In this document: positions 11,090 to 22,660 of the stretch, in pieces
Position numbering within the stretch: position 1 is the first letter of the stretch
How the letters are laid out: each line of letters starts with the position of its first letter
Assembly (NCBI RefSeq): GCF_040939455.1
Contig: NC_134106.1
Span: 73,911,001 to 73,975,000 of the forward strand
Direction: 5' to 3'
Source: Microcebus murinus
Taxonomy: Eukaryota > Chordata > Mammalia > Primates > Cheirogaleidae
DNA: 64,000 nucleotides
Position numbers and translations under genes: made by a program
Notes under the pieces: model-generated
Told to the model about the DNA's origin: nothing
Database searches by the model: none
What the model saw: only the letters and a program-made list of their open reading frames with translations

Positions 11090-12177
11090 TTCTGGCACGT
11101 TATCCCACCTGTGACTTGCTCTTGGCCGGGCACTGTCCCTCGCCTGGGGTAGGGGGAGGACGCTCACGTGGTGGCTTCATGCACTCGGGTGAAAACAGAA
11201 GGACTTAAAAGTCACAAGAACCAGCCCGTCTTTCCAATTATAGCACAGAGCTACGGGATGGCTGTGGGTCATTAATTTCCCTGTGGCGGTGGTGCGGCTG
11301 TGGCCGGGTGAAGGACACTGCTTCAGATTCAAATTCTGACTCTTTGCTGCAGTGTGTCACCTTGAGCAAGTTCCACATCTCTCAGACTGCGTTCTCAGGG
11401 ACGTGAAATGTTAGCAGTCGGTACCTGCCCTGTGGTGGGAATTACATAATTACACAGGGAATTAACGCCTGTGCACGTGACTAGAACTCAGTAGATGTTC
11501 AGGAAATGCTGATTTCCGTTTTGTCCTTTCCGTGAATATGCCTGTTTAAGGATGTAGAAAAAGGTGTAAGGGGATGTTCTCTTTGCATCCTGGAAGCTTT
11601 CTTATCCTTTTGAGGTGGAGATTGATTTCTGGTCCCCTATGTTGTGTATCATATAGTTTTGACATTAAGGTTCGTTCGGCACGTTTGGGGGCATTTCATT
11701 TTACAATTTAAGATCAAGACTAACCGGTCACTCCATGGGAGATTAAGTCTTGGTCTCTTGTCAGGGTTGTAATGAGATTAAAAAATTCCAGCCAGAAATC
11801 CCCACCAGGCTTAGAATGATCTGAAGCCCTCCCCGAACTTGCCATCTCTGACTGGGCACTGAATAGCAGAAACAAAGACATTGTAAATTGTTGCTGTCTG
11901 AGTCATCTATAGAGGCTTAAACTCAACCTGAGTGTCCTCTGACCTACCTAAAACATGTGATGGAGTTATATGAGTAATTAAGAAAGCTATAGGCCCCAAG
12001 GTCGTGTCTGAAAAAGAAAGTTCATGCCCAGGAGTACTAACCCTGGAGTCTAATCCTGGCACCTTAGAATGAACTGCTCCCTCCACCTCCCTTTGCCTCA
12101 AGGTTATGAAAACGTTGAGTAAAAAGACTGATCTGGTAAAAGTCCTTCATATTCTGCCATTTAAAGGAGTAATTTTC
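11090..12177. other. Intergenic segment upstream of SLC20A1
   Basis: Apart from the MIR at 11320-11520, I see no gene or assignable repeat. Open frames on either strand are short. Confidence 0.6.
11320..11520 (+). mobile_element. MIR SINE fragment
   Basis: Shows the MIR order: CTCTTTGCTGCAGTGTGTCACCTTGAGCAAGTT, then a 'tctcagactgcgttctca' type segment, ending near AACTCAGTAGATGTTCAGGA. Diverged, as expected for this old family. Confidence 0.7.
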
Positions 12178-12178
12178 A

Positions 12179-12508
12179 GGCCGGGCGCTGTGGCTCACGC
12201 CTGTAATCCTAGCTCTTGGGAGGCCGAGGCGGGCGGATTGCTCAAGGTCAGGAGTTCAAAACCAGCCTGAGCAAGAGCGAGACCCCGTCTCTACTATAAA
12301 TAGAAAGAAATCAATTGGCCAACTGATATATATATAAAATTAGCCGGGCATGGTGGCACATGCCTGTAGTCCCAGCTACCAGGGAGGCTGAGGCAGGAGG
12401 ATTGCTCGAGCCCAGGAGTTTGAGGTTGCTGTGAGCTAGGCTGACGCCACGGCACTCACTCTAGCCTGGGCAACAAAGCGAGACTCTGTCTCAAAAAAAA
12501 AAAAAAGG
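12179..12508 (+). mobile_element. Alu SINE, lemur-type dimer
   Basis: Starts GGCCGGGCGCTGTGG, with a TATATATA linker and an A tail. The target-site duplication AAAGGAGTAATTTTCA flanks it. It belongs to the GCGCTGTGG subgroup also seen at 36323. Confidence 0.95.
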
Positions 12509-12555
12509 AGTAATTTTCAAAGCAGGTTTTTGTAAGGAAATTGCCTAGAACTTTG

Positions 12556-12557
<2 letters not shown>

Positions 12558-12611
<54 letters not shown>

Positions 12612-12616
12612 TGTGT
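12558..12616. repeat. (TG)n microsatellite, about 59 bp
   Basis: Nearly uninterrupted GT repeat with one GG slip near the end. Confidence 0.95.
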
Positions 12617-13214
12617 CTTTCGGTCCATCCAAGGGGCATGCTTTTGATGGTCTGTGGTAGTAGCTCTTAAAGTTGGCAAACACTTGCTGGACCACCACTG
12701 TGCCGTAGCCATGGTGACTATCCTTCTAGGTGAGAGAAATACCTTCCAGGCCCCAGGGGAGAGTTTGCCCTGTGAGTGCTAGGGTGGAGATTCAGAGGAA
12801 ATTCCCTTGTGTTACAAATGAATCCTGTCACTGGCTGCTGGCTCTGGAATGGTCTTATCTTTCCTCTTTGGGAAGGAATCTTTACCATTCCAACACGCTG
12901 ACTGCCTCTGCCTGAGGGTGGGAGAGGCCTTCACTGGCTTACCTCCCAAGAGGGAATCTTTGGGGAATGACCCTTAGAGACCTAGACCAGCCTGGGTTGG
13001 AATACTTTCATCCTCCCATAGGAAAGAAGAGGTGGGGCTCTATCTACCTGTTGAGAGCTTTGAAAACAGAAAGGAGGTATAAGGTCCACCAGTTAAGGAA
13101 CAAATGTCATTGGTTCTGGCCTTCTCTGTGGACACACTGGGGAAGAAGTCCTGCAGATAATCTAATCTCTGTTAGAATCCAGGCATTGGTACAAACACTG
13201 TCTAGTATTTTAGG

Positions 13215-13740
13215 GAGGCCTTTGGTCTAGTGGTTAAACATGCAGATTGTAAGACTACCTGCTCTGCTACTCACTAGTCATGTGGCAGTGAGCAAATAAA
13301 TTCTCTGCCTCGGTTTCCTTATCTGTAAAGAGGAGAAATTGTTAGACGTGGTGGCTCACACCTGTAATCCTAGCACTTTCAGAGGCCAAGGTGGTGGGAT
13401 CACTTGAGCTGTTCGAGACCAGCTTGACCAAGGGTGAGACCCAGTCTCCACTAAAAACAGAAAAATTAGTGGGGCATCATGGTGTACACATGTATGCCAG
13501 CTACTGGGAGGCTGAGGCAAGAGGATCAATCACTTGAGCCCAGGAGTTTGAGATTGCTGTGAGCTACAATGATGCCACTGCACTCTATCCCAGGGTGACT
13601 AAGTGAGACTCTGTCTCAAAAATAAATAAATAAAATGAAAATTAAAAAAAGAAATAAAGGGAAGAGAGAATGAATGTTCCTACTTCACAGGGCTGTTGTG
13701 AGGACTAAATGAATCAATGTATGTAAAATTCTTCCAGAGG
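13215..13740 (+). mobile_element. MIR SINE split by an Alu
   Basis: The left part has GGTCTAGTGGTTAAACATGC through CTCGGTTTCCTTATCTGTAA. After the SINE at 13340-13660 the right part resumes with CTACTTCACAGGGCTGTTG and GAGGACTAAATGAATCAATG. The TAGTGGTTAA start is tRNA-like, as in all MIRs, and is not a tRNA gene. Confidence 0.85.
13340..13660 (+). mobile_element. Diverged Alu SINE inside MIR
   Basis: A dimer with an old-type linker and an A-rich tail with AAATAAATAAATAAA. The insertion postdates the MIR it interrupts. Confidence 0.85.
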
Positions 13741-14503
13741 GCTCTTACTGTCTTTAATCAGCAACAAGCTGAAGGCCTACTGTGCATAGCTCATGTTTAA
13801 ATAAAGTGTGTGTCTGGTAACAAGACCCACCCCCTTCTCCCTGCCATCTGGGCCAAGCTCTTTCACATTTTTCCACTGCTGATAGAATGAAAAACCACGA
13901 AGAACAGGCTGCACAGAGGCGAAAGACCAGGGTTGCAACATGTGGCACATGGATGGGCTCTCTGGCCCAGCCCAGACCTTGACTGCCCATAGGATCTTTG
14001 GTGAATCCCACCACTGAGCCTGTGAGCCCGAAGGTCCCTTCCCACCCTCACCTTTAGGACAGAATGAGACAATTTGCTGCATGCCACAGAACCCCAAGCT
14101 AGGCACTGTGGGTTTGGAGTTTCCTTGGGGTGATTTCCACTTCCGACTAACTCAGTGGGTGGACTTGAGCTATTGAGAGGTAAGAAAGCTGACGCCACGC
14201 CCAGCCCCTCCAGCCCTGAGGAAGTCCAGACAGAAGGAGGAGACAATACCACTTTTGCACTTTCTAACCTCAGGGACACAGTCAAGGAAATGCATCTGAG
14301 GTCACTGTTCACAGTGCATGAAGTCAGTATCCTGGAAATAGTCTGCTTGGAGGAGGGGGACTCAGTGGGCTTGGACACATTGTGAAGCCAGATCAGGAAC
14401 AAAGGCAGCTTCAGAGGCCACCCATGAGGACTTGAATGGGAGCAGGGGAGAGAACATCCAGGTAAGAGAAGGTAGGCACCTTCCAGTGAAGAAGAACCAC
14501 CTA

Positions 14504-14832
14504 CAGGCCAGGCGCGGTGGCTCACGCCTGTAATCCTAGCACTCTGGGAGGCTGAGGCGGGCAGATTGCTTGAGGTCAGGAGTTCGAAACCAGCCTGTGC
14601 AAGAGTGAGACCCCGTCTCTACTATAAATAGAAAGAAATTAATTGGCTAACTAATATAAATAGAAAAAATTAGCTGGGCATGGTGGTGCATACCTGTAGT
14701 CCCAGCTACTCGGGAGGCTGAGGCAGGAAGATCGCTTGAGCCCAAGAGTTTGAGGTTACTGTGAGCTAGGCTGACGCCAGGGCACTCACTCTAGCCAGGG
14801 CAACAAAGCCAGACTCTGTCTCAAAAAAAAAA
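14504..14832 (+). mobile_element. Alu SINE, lemur-type dimer
   Basis: Starts GGCCAGGCGCGGTGG and has the A/T linker. The flanks AGAACCACCTACA and AGAACCCTACATA look like a decayed target-site duplication. Confidence 0.92.
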
Positions 14833-14919
14833 GAACCCTACATACCAGTCCCCATCCCATGCCCAGATGCATGAGGTTGCAGATGCATAACATCTGCAGT
14901 GCAGTTGAATGCTTGCTCT

Positions 14920-15060
14920 GTCCCAGGCTGGTTCAGGTGCTCTGCATGTGGGATCCCATGTGACACTCTTCATAAAGCTCTGATGAAGCACTTTCACCTT
15001 ATTTTACAGATGAAGAAAGGGAGGCACAGAGAAGGAGGCAAGAGGTAAAGCAGTGAAGAA
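14920..15060 (-). mobile_element. MIR SINE fragment
   Basis: The CACCTTATTTTACAGATGAAG...GAGGCACAGAGAAGGAGG core is the MIR core in reverse. Confidence 0.65.
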
Positions 15061-16955
15061 TCTAACAAATTTAAAAATTGTGAGTGCTTTTTCCCAGGGT
15101 GCCAGTAAGTGCAGAGTTAAGTGTGATAGACCTAGGTGTTAACTCTTATTTGCACTTAAGTTAACACATTTACAACCTCCTCCTTCCTCATTTTGATTAA
15201 CTCTGTTGCTTTTACAGCCTATGTTTTAAGTCTCTTCAAACTCTGTTGCAGTAGAAAAGGGCATTTCTAGGAGACCAGTCTCCAAGATTGGCCCCACTTT
15301 CCCCAGAATAGGAAGAAGCAGGAAGCCAGAGCACATGTTCTCTCCAGAAATAAAGTAGTTGCAGTGGCCTGATCATGTCTTAGAGTTCCTGAAAGCTCTG
15401 TTCTCTTGAGACTTCTCAAGAAAGGAAACCTATCTTGCAAGACAAAACCCACCTGTAGTCCATTCCTACAAGAAATAGGTTCAAAATAATGTTTTCAACA
15501 AGGACCAGACTTCACCACCACTTTGCCAACCTGCTTTGGATGTGGCTGGCCTCTCTGTCTCCAGACATTTCTCATTCTCTCACCCCCCACCCTCATATAG
15601 GACTGGGCACCCAGCATGTGTGGTTCCACCCCTACAAGGTCCTGGGGAAGCTGAGGACCTGGGTTGGGGTTGGGGGTGGAGTTCTGTCAAGCACCCAGGC
15701 GGCCAGGCTCTGATGTGGAGACACACTGGTTGAGGCTGGTCTCAGGCCAGCGCCCCACAGCAAGCAAGAGCTGTGGGAGGTGCTGCCGGGCACATGGGTG
15801 GGTCGTGTCTCTGCTGATGCAGGCATGTAGGAGTGGCCACCCACTCTGACTTTATGTGCCTCCTCCCTGGCCGCTCATTGCCTGGTCTCTTTGCTTTGAT
15901 TGTGAGTTCACACAAGTGGGTGCGATGTGGCCTGAAAGCCAAGCAGAGGGAGCAGAACCACAGGCCTTAGAGCTGCAGTGGTCCAGATGTTTCTGGTCCT
16001 CCTTTGAGCCAGCTTCCAAACAGCACAGCATCCTGAGTACTTCTTCAGTAATACCTCTCTGGAGACCTAAACTAGGACTCCTTATTTTCCCCAAGCTTTC
16101 TCAGCTCTTACTTGGGGAAGAAAGGCAACTCTTTGGAAACTCAAGTTGCTGGCCCTGTGTGTGATGAAGATCCTGTGGCAGGAGTGAAAGGGGTCAGCTC
16201 GCTGCCCCCACACCCCAGGACTGTGGTTAGGCTGAGAAAGTGGTGGTGGTGGGGGCAACAGGACGTGAGTCATCCACACAGTTATCCCAGGAGGAGGCCG
16301 AAGGTAACAGCATCAGGCTCTATGTGGCTTCCCCAGCCCTCTATCCATTCATTCGTTCATTCCACAAATAGCCTGTTGTGGATCTAGTGGATCAACAGGA
16401 TGGACCAGCCCACTCCCTCACAAGGCACAAACTTCTCCTTTAATTTAGTTTCCCACCGACGACTGGCCATGCACACAACAGCCAAGGAGGTAAAGTCAAC
16501 CTCCCCTCCCACTCCACCAGACTTGCCATTTCTGCATGTGACCCCCACACCCCTCTTCCAGTACAACCTATCTATCATTCAGTCTCTGGGCAGACACTTC
16601 CAGAGCACAGGAGACTGTGACTGTGCCTCTGGCAGCTTCCTGCTCCCCAGCATCCCTCCCCACAGGCTCAGGGCCCCTCAGGCATTGGATCCTCTCAGCA
16701 TGACAAAGCTGTCCCAGAAGAGCCCCACAGGGCCCGTGGGGAACCAAACATTGTCCATCCTGGAGGAGTGACTAGGGCCTGGGACTGTACCTCCGCTTTG
16801 CTGGTCCAGAATTCAGGTGATCTTCGACCTCAAATGGGGGGCTTCAGCTGTTGGGAACTGCCTCATGGGAGACTGAGGTTCTGAGCAGAACCCCATTTCT
16901 TAATTTTCAGTGGGGAAGTTCATTTCCAGTGATGGGGACTGTCTTGCCCTCTGCC
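15061..16955. other. Intergenic segment, no gene recognised
   Basis: Moderately G+C-rich single-copy-looking DNA. It gives many overlapping frames under 125 codons on both strands, none with a recognisable domain. Confidence 0.55.
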
Positions 16956-16957
16956 TA

Positions 16958-17400
16958 GAGCCTTGCTCCTCAAAGTGTGGTCTGAGGACTAGCAGCAAGG
17001 GAGCTTGCAGAATCTCTGCCTGCAGCCCAGACCTCCTAAATCACAATCTGCGTTTTTTTTTCCCCTTTGAGACAGGTCTTGCTCCATCACCCAGGCTAAA
17101 GTGCAGTGGTGTCATCATAGCTCACTGCAGCCTCAAACTCCTGGGCTCCAGTGATCCTCCTGCCTCAGCCTTCAGAATAGCTGGGACTACAGGCTTGCAC
17201 CAACACACCCAACTAATTTTTCAATTTTTTTGTAGAGATGGGGTTTTCGCTCTTGCTCAAGCTGGTCTTGAACTCTTGGCCTTAAGTGATCTTATGGCCT
17301 CAGCCTCCCAAAGTGCTGGGATTGTAGGCATGAGCCACTGTGCCTGGCTGTAATCTGCTTTTTAATAAGGTCCTCATGATTTTTGCGCACATTGCACTTT
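16958..17400 (+). mobile_element. MER5A hAT-type DNA transposon split by a SINE
   Basis: The left part begins CTCCTCAAAGTGTGGTCTG and ends near AATCACAATCTGCG. The right part resumes as TAATCTGCTTTTTAATAAGG after the SINE at 17055-17349. This order matches MER5A. Confidence 0.75.
17055..17349 (-). mobile_element. Alu SINE, diverged
   Basis: Reverse-oriented dimer from poly(T) to GCCTGGCTG, lacking the long lemur linker. It is inserted in MER5A. Confidence 0.88.
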
Positions 17401-17549
17401 GGGAAGCAATCACCAGGAGAATGATGGTTCTTGCTACCTGGTAAGTTTAGGAACAAAATGTTAACAAATTCTTTTTCTGTCAGATATTTAAAAACCACCA
17501 TTTTTTTCTTATTTTAAGTCATATTCTTCTGAGCCAACACTCCTACCAT

Positions 17550-17745
17550 TTTAAGTAAGGAGTAGTTCGCACATGGGCCCTGGGGCCAGACTATCTGAAA
17601 TTAGAATCTTATCTCTACCGTTTATCTGCTATGAAGTTGGGCAAGTTGCTTAACTTCTCTGTAAAGTGGAGATAATAGGGTTGTTATATGAGACTTAAAT
17701 AAGGAAAGGGCTTAGCACTATCCCTGACAGTTAGTGATGTCCCTA
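17550..17745 (+). mobile_element. MIR SINE fragment
   Basis: Shows GGGCAAGTTGCTTAACTTCT, a GATAATAGGGTTGTTATATG segment and AAGGGCTTAGCACTATCCCT, in MIR order. Confidence 0.8.
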
Positions 17746-18084
17746 AATTTTTTATGCACTATATTTACCATCTTTTAGGATGAAGTGCTTCTGTGTTTGG
17801 TGGTCTCGTCTCTTAGGCACAAATTCTTCCCAGCTTTACTTTCCAAAAGTGACTTTTTTCCTGTGGGCAACTTACAGCAGTATATCCCTAAATATATCCA
17901 TTTCAGGAATGTTCATTTCTTCACCCATTCAACACCCACCATCTGCAGGGAATTGAACTTTTTAACCATAACCTTGGATAATGCCTCTACCTTTTTAATG
18001 ACGATTATAAAATCAAATTTTGATGATGAAAACCTTAAATATATATAGGACTCACCTTTCTGATTCTAGGTACCTTCAAAAGCA

Positions 18085-18300
18085 TTGTTTCATTTTATCT
18101 TCACATCTGTGTGATGTAGACAGAGCAAGTGTTAATATTACTACCCTGTCTTACAAAAACATGAGCGTCGGAGCCCACAGCCACATAACTAGTAAGTGGG
18201 CATAGGGAATCCTGGCACAGTGAGCCCTGGTAGGCATTGGATGTATGAATGCCTCCGAGCCCAGTGTTCTTATTATCCTGTGTTGCCTCTAGATTCAAAT
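18085..18300 (-). mobile_element. MIR SINE fragment
   Basis: Reverse MIR core (TCATTTTATCTTCACATCTG ... CACAGCCACATAACTAGTAA). Confidence 0.7.
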
Positions 18301-21300
18301 CATAGGAACAACTTATACTGATGGGGATGCATCGTTCAAGCCAGGTAAGGGAGAGAAGGGAAGAGAGTACCTCATGCAGTGACCCCTGTTGCAAATTCTC
18401 TTCTTCATTGTCCCCATAAGAATTCATATTTCTCAGACTTGTGTTCCAACTATTGAGTTCACAAAATATGGTTGCTGAAACCACTAGACTAATAGGGGAA
18501 GTGGTTTAGGGCAAGAGGAGCTCAAGATTTTTAAAAATTATTATAAAAATAAGACATGCTCAATGTCTATAAAAACTGTACCATAGAGAAGGTTATCAAG
18601 TTAAAAGTATACCTCCTGTGATACTTTCCTTGTGATACACACACATATAAGGTATTTATACTTTTCTCTAATATATAATATATGTCATTTTTATTTGTTT
18701 AGTCAAATGAAATCATATGGAGTTTAACATGTCCTTTGGTTTTTTTCATGTAACATTGTCTTAGATACCTTTGCATGCCTTTGCATATAGATCTTTCTGA
18801 TTTTTTTTCCTTTATTTGCATGACAGTCCATTATAAAGTGGAGGGGGGTGGGGGGTCCTGGTGCAAGCCAGTAAGCTGGGTCATGGGCTGTGTGAATATT
18901 TTCACTTTATATGATACTGCCAAACTGTACCTTTAGATGCATACCCAGCACATAAGAGAAAATGCCAGTTTCAAGGCTGGGGGATGGTTTTCGATCTCCC
19001 TGAGGTTACACAGGTGGCAGGTAGCCTAATGGCCCACCTACATCTCCTTTGCCAATATCAACCTCCCTCTTTAGCATCTCTGTAACTCTCAGTAAAATGA
19101 AACTGAGGATGAAACCTTTGGACTCTTAACCTCAGCAGGGTGGCTTTCTCTTTGCCTCCCTTTCCAGCCTGTACTTTCCTTCCTGAGCAAGCTTGTCTCT
19201 TCCTTCACACTGGCCTCTCCTCCATCCACCCCCTCCTGGTCTGCCCTTCACAGCCAGCCCAGTCTATGAGGCCTCCTTCCCACAGGGTTTGGGGGGTACG
19301 TTTGCTTTTCCAGTGAGGTCATCCTACCATCACCTCCTTGTTTGTTGATGTTCCCTGCCGTTGGCAGGGCGGTTGTTATGGGGTCAGCATGGATAACCAA
19401 ACCCCGAGAGACACAGCTTTGCTGCTAGGAACTAAATCTGTAGTTACTCACCACCTCAGCGAAGGCCGGCTGGTAGAGCTCGCTGCCAGGGGCGCTGATG
19501 AAACAGACCAGCCCTTGCCCTCACCTCCCAGTGGTTACCCACTGTCACTTCCCGTCTGTCTGCTTATGCCTGGGCGCCCAAAACAAGGAGTACTCACTGA
19601 TGTTTACAGCCCTTGGGGTGACTTCTAGCCACCAGTTCTGATGGGGGAGAGAAGATGTAACAAAAGGAGAATTGCTGGTGCTGGGGGCTCAGCCCTGAGC
19701 TGAGAACACCTGGCCGTCCAGCTGCCTGGCTTCCCTCTGCCATCAAACTGCAAGAATTCAGACCAGGCCCTGTGGGGGCGGGGAGCAGGCACAGCCTGGC
19801 AGACCCAGCACATGATGGACAGATACGATGGACCGATACAGGGGTGCAGCCTGTCGTGAAATGCAAGATTATTAGCATCTCCATCCACCCCTCCGCCTCA
19901 CCTGGCTGTTTCTCCCCAGCAGGTTCAGTGCTTCTCTCTCTGTCTCCTTCCTTTTTTGCCTCCGAACATCACTTTTATCTGCTACATGCTTCCTGAGATG
20001 GTGGTTTACACCCATTACCATCCTTCCCCTCCACCTGCTCTCCTGGACTCTGGAATTTGTTGCCCCTTCCCCAGCCCTGCTGAAATTCCTCTCACCCGGC
20101 TAGCTCTAGACTCCCTGAGACCTTCTCAGTGCTCACTCTCTCTGAAACCACCGTGATTGATGATACTGAGGGAGCCTTCCTCAGCCTGTCTTCGCTGACA
20201 CCTGTGTGCACTGCACCTCGCCAATTCCACAGCATCCTTCCCCACCCCCAATGTCTCTCTCTCCACGTGTCCTTTGGGGTCTTGCCTAATCCCTCCCCAA
20301 CCTAAATTACCATTCCCGTGCACATTTCCATCAAACCTCCATCTCCTGGTCCACAGTCCTAAATGCAAGCTGCATATCCCTTATGTCATATGTAATACAT
20401 ATGACAAAATCTCGCAGCTTCTCACGTCCCAGCCCAAGCAGCCATCCTCTTGTGACTCCTCTGCTTCAATACCTAGAGCTGCGTCTCTGTTAGATACACT
20501 GAAGCTTCAAGCTTTGTGTCCTTTGACTCCTTCGACTTTCACACTGTGTCAGTCTTTTCGTCCTCTGAGATTTCCCCCAATCAGCGCCTCTTTCAGCTCC
20601 GGCCCCTGCTGCCTTTCCTGGCTTGTTGGGTCCTGGGTGAGCCAGCCCTCTACGCACTCTGCCTTCCTCTTCCTCCTCACTTCCTGGAGCAGACACCTCG
20701 AAGGCCCCTTGAGATGCAGACTTTCTCCAGTCCACTCCCTGCTGTGGAACTTCCTTCTTCCCTCTGGGCTCAGTTTGCACCTTACCTGGTATCTAAATTC
20801 ATCTCCAAAATGCAGATGTCTGCCTCCTGCAGTGGGTCTGGCGCGATCAGCCCCTCTTTGCCTGTGTGCTTGCTTTGTCTTCCCGGCAATATCAGAAGCT
20901 CCTGGAGCACCTTTGCATTTCCTCACGCCCTGCTGGGAGGGGGTTGGTACATTCTTAAGCTCAGGGGCAAGACTTGGAAGGCAAATACATGAGGTAGACA
21001 GGACGGAAAGTGTGTGGTATCATAGAGAGTGAAAGGGCCTGTGCTGGCCAAACAAAGCCCATCCGTGGGTTGAAGGAACCCATGGGCCACACCAGTTTGA
21101 GGGCCTCGGCCAGGTGTCTGGCCCTGGCAGGGCTTCCATAGCTCCTTCCTTATGATTGCCCCCAGGGGCAGCACTCGGTCCTCAGCGTCTGGAGGAGCAC
21201 GTGGGGCTGGGTGACCTGATTTCCTTGGCCCGAAGGTGTCAGCTCCTCTTCTCACCCAGCCGGCTGTGCTGCACCTGACCTCAGCCGCTGCCCCGGGAGG

Positions 21301-22280
21301 TCTAACCAGCAGCAGATTTTCTCACTCATTTACTAAAGAAAGAGTGGGCCTGCCCCTCCTCCGCTCATGACCCGCTCAAGGCCAGCCAGACCGAGTTTGC
21401 CCAGAGAGCAGCATCCTTATCCTCTGAAGCATTTGTGAAGCTCCATTTGCACAACACTGACTTCTGTGGTTGAAGGACTCCTCAGGGCTGATATGGGGGG
21501 TGGGATGGCAGGTGGGGCTTGGGGTGGAGTCAGAAGGACAAGAGGAGAAAGACAGGAAAGAGAGAGAGAGACACACGCAAGGGGAAAACAGAGCACGTGG
21601 AAACCAGGCCCCGAGTTTTGACTCTTCCCGTGGCCTGTCTCCCACCCCTGCCTCCCCAGCTAGCCCAGCCCTAGTCCAGCCCTCACCCTTGGCACTTCCC
21701 TGGTGTTTCCCAGCCACCAGCCTCAGCCTGCTGCAGCCTCCACAGCTGGCCAGACACATCTGCTGAGCCATTGCTTCCTAAAAGTCTTTTCCCCGCTGCC
21801 TACAGGACGAACTCCAGACTGTTCTGTCTGGCTGCGGCTTTCCGCGCCAGGCCTCCACTGTCCATCCAGCTTTATTTTCCACTGCTCCACAACGGGGAGG
21901 ATCTCTCTGCCCAGTCCAGCTTGTCACCACCACCTCCCTTCAGCGCACTGAAGCAAGGGGCCTCATGTGGTTGTCTTAGAAAGTGAACTTCCTCATGAGT
22001 GATAGCTGCTCCCAAGTGTAGCCCTCACTTCCCTCCTTGCAGCAAGCCTGGGAGCGGCATAGTTCCCCAAAGTCTACAGATGAGGAGAAAGTGGGGCTCA
22101 GAAGAGGTCGGTCACTTCTCGAGACCACAGGGCTACGAGCGGGAGAGCTACAGTCTCAGCTCAGGCCCATTTTACTCTGAAGTTCAAGGTCTTCTCATGT
22201 TACCCTACTTAAAGGATAGCCATAAGCTCCTGGGAATGTGGGCTATGCTATACTTTTTTTCTTTGACAACGAGTACAGCG
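18301..22280. other. Intergenic segment, no gene recognised
   Basis: From 19900 to 21000 the plus strand is strongly C/T rich, which suppresses stop codons. The 252-codon frame at 20274-21032 falls there and has no domain. A MIR-like piece lies at 22070-22210. Nothing else is assignable. Confidence 0.5.
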
Positions 22281-22284
22281 GTGC

Positions 22285-22660
22285 CTTAGTTCATTCAGGC
22301 TGCTGTAACAGAGCACCACAGACCAGGTGGCCTCTCAGCAACAGAATTGCGTTCCTCACGGTTCTGGAGGCTGAGAAGTCCAAGATGGAGGCACTGGCAG
22401 ATCCGACATGTGGTGAGGGCTGGCTTCCTGGTTCACAGACAGCTGACTTCCCACTGTGTCCTTACATGGAGAAGGGAAGAGGGAACTCTCTGGAGGTCTC
22501 TTTTATAAGGGCACTGATCCACCACCCATCATCCATGAGCGCTCCACCCTCATGATGTAATCACCTCCCAAAGGCCCCACCTCCAAATACCATCACACTG
22601 GGAGTTAAGTATTAACATATGAATTTGGGGAAGACACAAACATTCCACCCACAGCATACG
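22285..22660 (-). mobile_element. MLT1A-type LTR (ERVL-MaLR), solo, near complete
   Basis: The reverse-oriented LTR shows TTAGTTCATTCAGGCTGCTG, GTTCTGGAGGCTGAGAAGTC, CCAAAGGCCCCACCTCCAAA and ends near ACACAAACATTCCACCCACA. This order is that of MLT1A. No internal sequence is attached. Confidence 0.85.

Larger units (their letters stand above)
9960..11090. promoter_or_regulatory. CpG island over the SLC20A1 5' end
   Basis: Dense CpG and high G+C run from about 9960 to about 11090, most extreme at 10020-10700. This covers SLC20A1 exon 1, intron 1 and the upstream promoter. The depletion of stop codons here creates several overlapping frames of 110-210 codons on both strands, which I treat as composition artefacts. 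An unmethylated housekeeping-type promoter is inferred. Confidence 0.85.

Noticed and set aside
13215..13260. tRNA-like TAGTGGTTAA box
   Set aside because: It is the tRNA-derived head of a MIR SINE; no cloverleaf or 3' half is present.
13863..14525. 220-codon minus-strand frame
   Set aside because: It runs into the adjacent Alu, has low-complexity Ser/Leu/Pro composition and no recognisable domain.
16910..17353. 147-codon plus frame
   Set aside because: Most of it is the antisense of an Alu, a common source of long frames.
20274..21032. 252-codon frame on plus
   Set aside because: The strand is C/T rich, which removes stops. The frame is Ser/Leu/Pro/Cys rich with no domain, and another long frame (158 codons) overlaps it.
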